This document shows, in pieces, positions 24,057 to 31,898 of a DNA stretch of 64,000 nucleotides. How positions within the stretch are numbered: position 1 is the stretch's first letter; each line of letters starts with the position of its first letter. The stretch covers positions 74,057 to 138,056 of the forward strand of contig JBBQGV010000002.1 in NCBI GenBank assembly GCA_038323375.1. Direction: 5' to 3'. Below the pieces are notes generated by a model. The model was given only the letters and a program-made list of their open reading frames with translations. It made no database searches and was not told the DNA's origin. Source of the DNA: JABWAJ01 sp038323375. GTDB taxonomy: Bacteria > Bacteroidota > Bacteroidia > Chitinophagales > Saprospiraceae. The translations under genes were made by a program, and so were the position numbers.

Positions 24057-24803
24057 ATGAATAAAAAAGCAGCGCTCATCACTGGCGTACTTGGAGGCAT
24101 AGGGAAAGCCTTGGGAAAAACATTCCGGGAACGCGGTTATTACGTCTATGGTTTAGACATTCGCATTCCGGATGTAGGCGAGGCGGCTCAGGTCTGCGAC
24201 ATTTTTATCCCCTTCGACCTCCATGCCTTTTGCACCAATGAAGCATACAGAATTGAGCAGCAAAACACATTCGGGCAGGTCATCCCTAAGCTGCATGTTT
24301 TGGTGAACAACGCTGCCGTTCAACTACTGGATCATACGGAAAACATCCGCTTAGCGGATTGGCAGGAAACACTGAACGTAAACCTCACCGGACCCTTGCT
24401 GTTGAGTCAGTACTTTTTACCTTTATTGGAACAAGAAAACGGCGTAATCGTTAATATTGCCAGCATCCATCAGTTATTGACCAAGCCCCGTTTTGTGAGC
24501 TATGCGACCTCTAAGAGTGCTTTGGTCGGGCTAACCAAATCAATGGCAGTTGACCTTAAAGACCGCGTTCGTGTGAATGCCATTAGTCCAGCCGCCATAG
24601 AAACCAGTATGTTGCGGGCAGGTTTCAACAACGACGAATCTGCGCTGGATGTGTTGCGAAATCTCCATCCGGTGAAGCGAATTGGTTATCCCGATGAAGT
24701 AGCGAAATTGGTGCTGTTTCTTTGTTCCGACGAAGCCGGCTTTATCAGCGGAGCGAATTTTACACTGGACGGCGGGATCAGCTCGGTTTTGCACGATGTC
24801 TAA
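24057..24803 (+). CDS. short-chain dehydrogenase/reductase
   Basis: A 248-residue SDR. ALITGVLGGIGKALGKTF carries the TGxxxGxG cofactor loop, VLVNNAAVQLL the NNA(G) motif, and VNIASIHQ the catalytic Ser. SYATSKSALVGLTKSMAVDL carries the Y-x3-K pair, and SGANFTLDGGIS is the usual C-terminal end. Asp after beta-2 (YGLDIRIP) suggests NAD over NADP. It is 24 bases after the hydroxyacid dehydrogenase and 15 bases before a GT2, inside the CMP-sugar operon, so a sugar-modifying oxidoreductase is likely. Confidence 0.88.
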   Translation: MNKKAALITGVLGGIGKALGKTFRERGYYVYGLDIRIPDVGEAAQVCDIFIPFDLHAFCTNEAYRIEQQNTFGQVIPKLHVLVNNAAVQLLDHTENIRLADWQETLNVNLTGPLLLSQYFLPLLEQENGVIVNIASIHQLLTKPRFVSYATSKSALVGLTKSMAVDLKDRVRVNAISPAAIETSMLRAGFNNDESALDVLRNLHPVKRIGYPDEVAKLVLFLCSDEAGFISGANFTLDGGISSVLHDV

Positions 24804-24818
24804 GGAAAATTATAGAGC

Positions 24819-25766
24819 ATGAACCTACTTTCCATCATCATTTGCACCTATAATCGCTCGGAGTTGCTCGCTTCTTGCCTTGAATCGCTAACCACTCAAA
24901 ATGTTTCCGCGCACAACTTCGAGGTCGTAGTGGTCAACAACAACAGCAGCGATGATACCACAGCGGTAGCGCTTGGATTTGCTGGTAAATTCCCGCATTT
25001 CATAGCAGTAGATGAACCCCGCCAGGGTTTAAGTCATGCTCGAAACAAAGGAATAGAAGTTGCTAAAAATGAATGGGTTGTCTATCTTGATGACGATGCG
25101 AAAGCAGCTCCGGATTTTGTAGCGCGTGCAAATTGGATGATCCGGCAGGGGCGGTATAAAGTTTTTGGCGGCATTTTTTTACCCTGGTACAAATATGGCC
25201 GTCCGGTCTGGTTCAAAGATGCTTATGCCAGCAATAAAAAGTACAGCAAAATCTGCACCCTACACGGCGACGACTATGCTTGTGGTGGCATCATGGCTTT
25301 TGAAAAATCACTCTTGGCTCAATACGGCGGCTTTGATCCGGCCTTGGGGATGAGTGGAACCCGCGTTGCATACGGGGAAGAAACGGAAGTCCAATATCGG
25401 ATGCGCAAGGATGGCATCGAAATTGGATACGATCCTGAATGGGTGATCTACCACCTCGTGGCACCCTATAAACTTAAAGTGGAGTGGTTTTTTAAGGCTG
25501 GTTTTGCCTGGGGGCGCGACCGGATTTTGGTTTATAAAGACCGTACGAATGTATTTTACCTGTTCTTGGTTCTGTTGACGGCCTTCGGACTTTCGTTTGT
25601 AAATGCCCTGCGGTACACACCCAAGCTGCTTTTTGACCGGAATTACTACATCGAAAACTGGCTGATTGACGTTTTTAGAAAATTTGCCAAGCGGATTGGT
25701 ACAATATATACAGCTTTATTAGAAAACAGCCGTGCCAAAGACATTTGGCTAAAAGAAAGGGAATGA
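24819..25766 (+). CDS. glycosyltransferase family 2
   Basis: A 315-residue GT-A transferase. LSIIICTYNRSELLASCLES opens the fold, and FEVVVVNNNSSDDT gives the first Asp. WVVYLDDDAKAAPDF gives DDD (the metal-binding motif) near residue 91. GGIMAFEKSLLAQYGGFDPALGMSGTR and YGEETEVQYRMRKDG are the acceptor side. A hydrophobic helix near 245-265 (VFYLFLVLLTAFGLSFV) suggests membrane association. The stop overlaps the MOSC gene start (ATGA at 25763-25766). Confidence 0.88.
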   Translation: MNLLSIIICTYNRSELLASCLESLTTQNVSAHNFEVVVVNNNSSDDTTAVALGFAGKFPHFIAVDEPRQGLSHARNKGIEVAKNEWVVYLDDDAKAAPDFVARANWMIRQGRYKVFGGIFLPWYKYGRPVWFKDAYASNKKYSKICTLHGDDYACGGIMAFEKSLLAQYGGFDPALGMSGTRVAYGEETEVQYRMRKDGIEIGYDPEWVIYHLVAPYKLKVEWFFKAGFAWGRDRILVYKDRTNVFYLFLVLLTAFGLSFVNALRYTPKLLFDRNYYIENWLIDVFRKFAKRIGTIYTALLENSRAKDIWLKERE

Positions 25767-26581
25767 TGAACCTGATTGCTATATACCTCTATCCCGTCAA
25801 ATCGCTGGGGGGAATTTTACTTATGGAAGCCACCGCTGAAAAGCGGGGCCTCGTTTATGACCGAAGGTGGATGCTCACAGACGCCGATGGCGTATTTCTA
25901 AGCCAGCGGGAGTTGCCCGAAATGGCGCTGTTGCAACCTTCCATAGAAAACGGGCATTTGGTAATCCGGCATCGGGGGAAACCGCTGGAGCCGTTGCCTA
26001 TCCCGCTTGACCCAACCAGCTATGGCGAACCGCTCACGGTTACTGTCTGGGACGATACCTGCGCTGCTGTCCACGTCAGCGAGGCCGCCGATGACTGGTT
26101 TTGCGAAGCTTTAAATTCGCCTTGCCACTTAGTCTATATGCCTGATGACAGCGTTCGTCCAATAGATCCGGATTATGCCCAACCTGACGACTTAGTCAGC
26201 TTTGCAGATGGCTACCCTTTTCTGATTATTGGAGAAGCCTCTATGGCGTATTTGAACAGCCAACTTGAACCGCCGCTGAGTATTCGTCGGTTTCGTCCCA
26301 ATTTTGTGTTCTCGGGCAATGTGCCCCATGAAGAAGACGAATGGAAAAGTTTTTCCATCGGCAGTGTCCGTTTCCGTGGCACAAAACCCTGCGGCCGCTG
26401 TCAGATCCCCACAATTGACCCGGAAACCTCAATCCAGGGCAAAGAACCTTCCGCAACGCTCGCTAAATACCGGCGTTTTGGTCACAAAATCAATTTTGGC
26501 ATGAATGTATGCCTCGGTGGCGCCCCGGGAATTGTCAGGGTGGGAGAGGAAGTGGTGGTTGAGGAGGAAAATGGGATATGA
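25763..26581 (+). CDS. MOSC-domain protein
   Basis: A 272-residue protein with an N-terminal MOSC_N barrel (NLIAIYLYPVKSLGG, then AEKRGLVYDRRWMLTD) and a C-terminal MOSC domain. That domain holds FRGTKPCGRCQIPTIDPET with Cys residues near 211-214, and INFGMNVCLGG. MOSC proteins carry sulfur or bind the molybdenum cofactor, as in amidoxime-reducing enzymes (mARC); the conserved Cys is the candidate ligand. I start at 25763, giving a four-base overlap with the GT2 gene (an alternative ATG is at 25766). The stop codon TGA lies inside the left arm of an inverted-repeat element starting at 26576, so the last codon or two may have been replaced. Confidence 0.85.
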   Translation: MMNLIAIYLYPVKSLGGILLMEATAEKRGLVYDRRWMLTDADGVFLSQRELPEMALLQPSIENGHLVIRHRGKPLEPLPIPLDPTSYGEPLTVTVWDDTCAAVHVSEAADDWFCEALNSPCHLVYMPDDSVRPIDPDYAQPDDLVSFADGYPFLIIGEASMAYLNSQLEPPLSIRRFRPNFVFSGNVPHEEDEWKSFSIGSVRFRGTKPCGRCQIPTIDPETSIQGKEPSATLAKYRRFGHKINFGMNVCLGGAPGIVRVGEEVVVEEENGI

Positions 26582-26723
26582 GGCTGTCTTATAAGTGGCA
26601 AATAGGCAAAACCTGACTTATGCAACGGGAAAACTAAATTTATAAAAAGTATTTAATTGTTTTTCGGAATCCTATTTGCACTTTGCACACTTGCACTTTG
26701 CCACTTATAAGACAGTCTCATAT
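26576..26723. mobile_element. 148-bp MITE-like element with 27-bp terminal inverted repeats
   Basis: The left arm 26576-26602 (ATATGAGGCTGTCTTATAAG and on) matches the reverse complement of the right arm 26697-26723 at all but one base. A second pair, AAATAGG / CCTATTT, lies further in. There is no protein in the interior, and I see no target-site duplication. The left arm contains the stop codon of the MOSC gene. It fits a MITE, or an exceptionally long intergenic hairpin. Confidence 0.65.
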
Positions 26724-26736
26724 CCTGCCAACTGAA

Positions 26737-27923
26737 CTACGGTTTCCCCGCCTTGTTCACTTTTTCAAAATCCCCGGCTTTGATCATCACGAATTTCTCC
26801 GGTTTGATGTGTTTTTTCATGGCCGAGTTAATTTGTTCCGGCGTAAGATCCTTTATTTTTTTCTCAAAATCGGCATCCCAATTGTAATCGCGTTCGATGA
26901 AGAGGTAGTTCTCTAAAGTTCCGGCAACGGAGCCATCCTGCGAGCGTGTCACTTGCTGCGACTGCAACCAACCCGACTTGGCCGCATCAATTTCTTCCTG
27001 TGTGAACCCGTCTTTCAGCACACGGTTAATTTCTTCTTTGAAGGCCTGCTCTAATCGCTGCACATTTTCAGGTGCATAAATGGCTGAGGCGTTAAATATG
27101 GCCGATTCGTCTAACGGACTGGCGTTAAAGCCTGAGCCAACGCTGTAGCTGATGCCTTCTTTCTGACGAATGCGCACAGCGAGTCGAGAATTGAGGAACC
27201 CGCCGCCCATCATGTAATTGCCCAGGATCATTGCCGGATAATCAGGATTGTCGTTCCGCATCTGCATATTCTGAGAAACTAAAAAGATGCCATTGCTTTT
27301 GTCCGGCGTATTGATCGCTTCATTTGCCGGTTTCACATCTATGGCCGGGCTTTTGATGCGGGCATAAGTTTTAGGGCTTTTCCATTTGCCAAAATTATCT
27401 TCCAGCGCTTTTCGAACCACTTGTTCGTCAAAATCGCCGACAACCGAAACCGTAATTTTGCCGCCAACCAGCAGAATGCCGCTTCCAGATCGAGCGCCCA
27501 ACGTAGGTTTGCCTCATTGGCGGCAAACGTTTCGTAATAATTGGTGCGGTCGTACCAGGTCGTGCCATTGGGTCGTGCGCCGCGCTCGGTCAGTTCCTGC
27601 GGAATATTCGGATGTTTGGGCGTGCCTTTGAACACTAAATGCTCCAAAAGGTGGGCCATACCGGTTTCCCCGTATCCCTCATGCCGGGATCCTACCAAAT
27701 ACGTGATATTTACCGTTATGGTTGCTTTGGAAGGATCCGGAAACAACAAGACCCGGAGCCCGTTTTTCAGGTGGTATTCTGTGATGCCCTCTACGGAAGC
27801 CACTTTTCCAATGCCTTCGGGCAGGGTAATCTGTTTGTTTTGAGACTAGGCAAACGGCCCACTCAGCAAGCTAACCAGCACGATGACCGCCAGTTGCCGA
27901 AAAATTGGTTGTAGTAATTGCAT
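26737..27923 (-). pseudogene. M16-family zinc metallopeptidase, decayed
   Basis: From the ATG at 27923 a signal peptide leads to FA, then a TAG (plus-strand 27846-27848) where CAG for Gln before SQNKQ would be expected. The next part, ITEYHLKNGLRVLLFPDP, carries the zinc motif HLLEH and runs to LRWALDLEA at about 27480. There the reading jumps, out of frame, to LLVGGKITVSVVGDFDEQVV and on to KKHIKPEKFVMIKAGDFEK, which is the C-terminal end of the family. Both halves look like one two-domain family of about 900 residues, so roughly 500 residues are missing, including the third zinc ligand. If it was instead a single-domain protein, the gap would be about 75 residues. The stop, deletion and frameshift make it a pseudogene. 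Confidence 0.82.
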
Positions 27924-27983
27924 CAGGTATTTATTGCTAAAATTAACAGAAAATTGTGCGAAGTGTGGTTGGGGTTGTGTAAA

Positions 27984-28041
27984 GGTGCAAAAGACAAATA
28001 GCAAGCAGCAATATTGCCGCTTGCTATTTGCCTTTTGCGCC
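27984..28041. repeat. long hairpin with 23-bp arms
   Basis: 27984-28006 pairs with 28019-28041 with two G-T type mismatches, and the palindrome GCAATATTGC continues into the loop. It lies downstream of the 145-residue gene (which ends at 28053 on the minus strand) and may serve as its terminator. The left flank GGGGTTGTGT also flanks the repeat at 17530. Confidence 0.7.
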
Positions 28042-28052
28042 TTATTGCTTGA

Positions 28053-28490
28053 TTATTTTTCCTCCATGCGCTTCATCAAGGCTTCCGTGCGTTCCAATAA
28101 GTCGTCCCAATCGCGCTTGATGGCTTCATTTTCTCTGGTGGCAGCTTTTGATTTGTCGTATTCATCCACGGCATCCAACCGTTTTTCCAATTCGAGGCGT
28201 TGTTTCTCCAGTTCCCTCAGTTCAGCGAGCGCATCGGTGTCTTTATTTTCCTGTGCCTTCGTTTTCAGGTTTTTAAACAACCCGCCTACCTTGTCCACAG
28301 CTTCGTCGTATTTGCCATCCTCAAATTTTTCTTTTTCCGATTTCAGCAATCCCCAGGCGGCTTTGCCTAGGTCTTTAGCTTCCGAAAAAATTACTTTTGA
28401 CTGGGCTTTTTCTTCAGTGGTTCCGAAGAAGTAATTGTAAACCAAAATGCCGATTACCAGCAGTGCAGCGAGTTTGAGCAGGTTACCCAT
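28053..28490 (-). CDS. membrane-anchored coiled-coil protein, unknown
   Basis: A 145-residue protein. One N-terminal hydrophobic helix (LLKLAALLVIGILVYNYFF, residues 4-22) is followed by a long charged helical region rich in Lys, Glu and Ala, with clear heptads at ALAELRELEKQRLELEKRL and DLLERTEALMKRMEEK. It is likely a single-pass inner-membrane protein with a cytosolic or periplasmic coiled coil. No named family recognised. It is upstream of, and divergent from, leuS, and its promoter must lie in the 190-base gap with the leuS promoter. Confidence 0.7.
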   Translation of the reverse strand: MGNLLKLAALLVIGILVYNYFFGTTEEKAQSKVIFSEAKDLGKAAWGLLKSEKEKFEDGKYDEAVDKVGGLFKNLKTKAQENKDTDALAELRELEKQRLELEKRLDAVDEYDKSKAATRENEAIKRDWDDLLERTEALMKRMEEK

Positions 28491-28577
28491 AGATGTATTA
28501 GCGTTGATGATTGAAAATGAAACGGCCCGTTGACCGCATGTATCCTACAAAAGTAGGAAAACGCGAACAATCTCTCG

Positions 28578-28607
28578 TTGGTATGTAGCGCATTTTGTCT
28601 ATTTTCG
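28578..28607 (+). promoter_or_regulatory. promoter of leuS
   Basis: TTG at 28578-28580, exactly 19 bases, then TATTTTCG at 28600-28607, a one-base variant of TAnnTTTG. The leader to the ATG at 28686 is about 70 bases. Confidence 0.65.
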
Positions 28608-28685
28608 CTGCTTCAAAAAAACAGCGGTAACGAAAAGCTGTTCACCCGTGTTAAAAACGGTTCAGACCATTGACAAAGTACAACT

Positions 28686-31600
28686 ATGGAATACAATCCA
28701 CGCGAGATTGAACAAAAGTGGCGACGCTACTGGGAAGACAATCACATTTACCAGGTTTCCAATCATTCGGAATCCCCGAAATTCTACGTATTGGACATGT
28801 TTCCTTACCCGTCCGGAGCGGGTTTACACGTTGGACACCCCTTAGGCTACATCGCATCCGACATTTTTTCGCGATACAAACGCCTGAGTGGCTATAATGT
28901 GCTGCATCCGATGGGCTACGATTCTTTCGGCCTGCCTGCAGAACAATACGCCATCAGTACCGGCCAACATCCTGCAATTACAACAGACGAAAACATTGCC
29001 ACGTTTCGGCAGCAGTTGGACAACCTCGGTCTGAGTTACGACTGGAGCCGGGAAGTTCGGACTTCCGACCCAAAGTACTATAAATGGACTCAGTGGATAT
29101 TTATGCAACTGTTCAACCACTACTACGATCAGGATGCAGATAAAGCCCTGCCAATCGCTCAATTAGCCGCTCATTTTGCTGCAAATGGCAACGCGGGTAT
29201 CCGGGCTGTTTGCGATGACGATGTACCCCGGTTTAGTGCCGCAGACTGGAATGCAATGAGCGAACAAGCGCAACAAGCGCTGTTGTTGAAATACCGACTG
29301 ACTTTCCCCGAAGAATCTTTTGTAAACTGGTGTACGGCTTTAGGCACCGTCCTGTCAAATGACGAAGTGAAAGACGGGGTCTCTGAGCGCGGGGGTTACC
29401 CGGTAGAACGCAAACTAATGAAGCAGTGGGCCATGCGCATCACCGCTTATGCAGACCGGTTGATCGAAGGACTGAAAACCTTGGACTGGCCGGAATCCAT
29501 CAAAGACCAGCAAATCAACTGGATTGGGCGCTCTCAGGGCGCTTCCCTGCGGTTTGCAGTAGATGGTCATCCCGACAAAAAAATCGAAGTTTTTACCACC
29601 CGTGTAGATACGATTTACGGCGTAACATTCATGGTGTTGGCACCGGAACACGAGTTTGTGGCCGCGTTGACAACAGACACCCAACGCGCTGATATTGAAA
29701 AATACATTAAATGGACGGCTTCCCGTTCGGATGTGGATCGTATGGCAGAAAAGCGCGTAACAGGCGCTTTTACAGGCAGCTACGCCATCAATCCTTTGAA
29801 TGGGGAAAAAGTACCGGTGTGGATTGCCGACTATGTATTGGCAGGTTATGGCACCGGCGCGGTGATGGCTGTTCCATCGGGCGACCAACGCGACTGGAAT
29901 TTTGCCAAACATTTCAATTTGCCCATCGTCCCCATTTTGGATGCGCAGCAAAACACAGAAGAAGCTGCTGACGCCACCAAAGAAGGCCGGTACATCAATT
30001 CCGGAATCATCACTGGCCTGAATTATGCAGCAGCAATACCCAAATTGGTTGAATGGCTGGAAGAACGTGGCTTAGGTAAAGGCAAAATTCAATACCGCCT
30101 GCGCAATGCCGTGTTCAGCCGCCAGCGCTACTGGGGTGAACCGGTGCCCGTGTACTGGAAAGACGGGCTGCCTTACCTGATCGAAGCCTCGGAACTGCCG
30201 CTGTTGCTGCCACAAGTAGACAAATACCTGCCAACCGAAACCGGCGAACCACCTTTGGGTCGCGCGGAAGGCTGGCTGTATCAAAACAAATATCCTTACG
30301 AACTGAGTACTATGCCCGGCTGGGCCGGCTCTTCCTGGTATTTTTACCGCTACATGGATTCGCAGAATGACTCGGAGTTTTGCAGTGCCGAAGCAGTCAA
30401 CTACTGGCGTCAGGTGGATTTGTACCTGGGCGGATCAGAACATGCGGTGGGGCACTTGTTGTACAGCCGTTTCTGGAATCATTTTTTGCACGATCTGGGA
30501 TTGGTTCCCGAGCGGGAGTATGCGCGAAAACTGGTAAATCAGGGGATGATCCAGGGGCGCTCCAGTATTGTTTTCCGGGCAAAGGAAGGCTTTTTTGAAG
30601 CCTTCTTGTGGATCAAAGTTTTACAGCCACTGCTGGCTGATTTGAAGCCGGTACCCATGGCGAAAACCAGTTTGCAGGAGGCGGTTACTTATGATTTTAG
30701 CTTTGAAACCAACGATCTGGCTATTGAAGTCGTTTCCTTTAAAATCATAAACAAGATTGCCTTGAAAAAAGGCATTGCCAAATCAGATGGAAAACGACTG
30801 CTGGTGCTCACCAATGAAGAACTGATAGCGGACATCAATAATCCCGGAGTAATTGCGGCAAAAATTCGCAAAGCGATTGAAAGCCGCGATTCATTTATCT
30901 TTTTAGAAGAAAAACCAGCGTTTGAGCACTTGTTTGTATCCCACGATTTAACGCAAAAATATATGCCGGACTTCTTTACCCAGTTGCATGTTGATGTGAA
31001 TATTGTGGAGGAGGATGTGCTGGATCTGGAAAAAGCACACCAACTGAATCAGTTTGAAAAAGCCAACTTCAAGCTCAACGCAGAAGGAAAATTCCAATGT
31101 AGCTTTGAAATTGAAAAAATGTCTAAGCGCTGGTTCAATGTGGTCAATCCCGACGACATCGTGGAAAAATATGGAGCCGACTGCTTCCGGATGTACGAAA
31201 TGTTTCTGGGTCCCATCGAACAGGCCAAACCCTGGAATACTAAAGGCATTGACGGGGTGATTCGCTTTTTGCGCAAATTCTGGGCGATGTTTTACAACGA
31301 TAAAGGTCGCTTCTTAGTGAACGAGGATGCGCCAAATCGCGATGAATTGAAGGTCTTGCATCGCACGATCAAACGAGTGACCGAAGACATTGAACGCTTG
31401 TCTTTCAACACCTGTGTGAGTGCGTTTATGATGGCGACCAATGACTTCAGAGATTTGAAGTGTTCTAAGCGCGGGGTAATGGAACCGTTGGTGGTTCTCA
31501 TCGCCCCATTTGCGCCGCATATTGCGGACGAGTTGTGGCAGGTGTTGGGCAACGAAGGCAGTATTCATACAACGGGGCGTTTCCCCATCTGCGATGAATC

Positions 31601-31796
31601 CTACTTGCAGGAGGCTGTATTTAATTACCCGATTGCCATCAATGGCAAAACGAGGGTGACGATCGCTTTACCTGCCGATGCCGCCAAGGATTCGCTGGAA
31701 ACAGCTGCCAAAGCCGCCGTTGAGAGGTGGACCGATGGCCTGGAAATCAAAAAGATCATTGTAATTCCCGGAAGGATGATCAATATTGTGGTATAA
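28686..31796 (+). CDS. leuS: leucyl-tRNA synthetase with an inserted DUF559-like domain
   Basis: A class I aminoacyl-tRNA synthetase that charges tRNA-Leu. The HIGH-type motif is HVGH at 48-51, and WAGSSWYFYRYMDSQN and YLGGSEHAVGHLLYSRFW are family text. The ATP loop is KMSKR at 811-815, where most have KMSKS. The protein has 1036 residues against about 920-930 in relatives. The extra ~110 residues lie at about 634-748, between the conserved FRAK and LFVSHDL, just before the KMSKS half of the catalytic domain. They contain LW, LK, then YDFSFETNDLAIEV and GKRLLVLTNEELI, a pattern like DUF559/Vsr nuclease-fold domains, but the usual catalytic DG and H are missing. The frame is intact across the insert, so I expect a working synthetase. 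The ATG at 28686 suits the promoter at 28578. Confidence 0.93.
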   Translation: MEYNPREIEQKWRRYWEDNHIYQVSNHSESPKFYVLDMFPYPSGAGLHVGHPLGYIASDIFSRYKRLSGYNVLHPMGYDSFGLPAEQYAISTGQHPAITTDENIATFRQQLDNLGLSYDWSREVRTSDPKYYKWTQWIFMQLFNHYYDQDADKALPIAQLAAHFAANGNAGIRAVCDDDVPRFSAADWNAMSEQAQQALLLKYRLTFPEESFVNWCTALGTVLSNDEVKDGVSERGGYPVERKLMKQWAMRITAYADRLIEGLKTLDWPESIKDQQINWIGRSQGASLRFAVDGHPDKKIEVFTTRVDTIYGVTFMVLAPEHEFVAALTTDTQRADIEKYIKWTASRSDVDRMAEKRVTGAFTGSYAINPLNGEKVPVWIADYVLAGYGTGAVMAVPSGDQRDWNFAKHFNLPIVPILDAQQNTEEAADATKEGRYINSGIITGLNYAAAIPKLVEWLEERGLGKGKIQYRLRNAVFSRQRYWGEPVPVYWKDGLPYLIEASELPLLLPQVDKYLPTETGEPPLGRAEGWLYQNKYPYELSTMPGWAGSSWYFYRYMDSQNDSEFCSAEAVNYWRQVDLYLGGSEHAVGHLLYSRFWNHFLHDLGLVPEREYARKLVNQGMIQGRSSIVFRAKEGFFEAFLWIKVLQPLLADLKPVPMAKTSLQEAVTYDFSFETNDLAIEVVSFKIINKIALKKGIAKSDGKRLLVLTNEELIADINNPGVIAAKIRKAIESRDSFIFLEEKPAFEHLFVSHDLTQKYMPDFFTQLHVDVNIVEEDVLDLEKAHQLNQFEKANFKLNAEGKFQCSFEIEKMSKRWFNVVNPDDIVEKYGADCFRMYEMFLGPIEQAKPWNTKGIDGVIRFLRKFWAMFYNDKGRFLVNEDAPNRDELKVLHRTIKRVTEDIERLSFNTCVSAFMMATNDFRDLKCSKRGVMEPLVVLIAPFAPHIADELWQVLGNEGSIHTTGRFPICDESYLQEAVFNYPIAINGKTRVTIALPADAAKDSLETAAKAAVERWTDGLEIKKIIVIPGRMINIVV

Positions 31797-31806
31797 CGAA
31801 CGCTTG

Positions 31807-31888
31807 AAGGTCACACCTTTCTAAGAAGGTGTTACCTTTAGAGCATACACAATCTAAGAGGTGACACTTTCTGAAAAAGTGTTACCTC
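31807..31888. repeat. two tandem similar hairpins between leuS and the heptose kinase
   Basis: Hairpin one (31807-31838) and two (31858-31888) share the core ACACyTT...AAnGTGTTACC. Each stem is 12-13 pairs with one mismatch. Neither has a T-run. They may be direct copies of one element, and could terminate or process the leuS transcript. Confidence 0.6.
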
Positions 31889-31898
31889 GTGAAAACGC

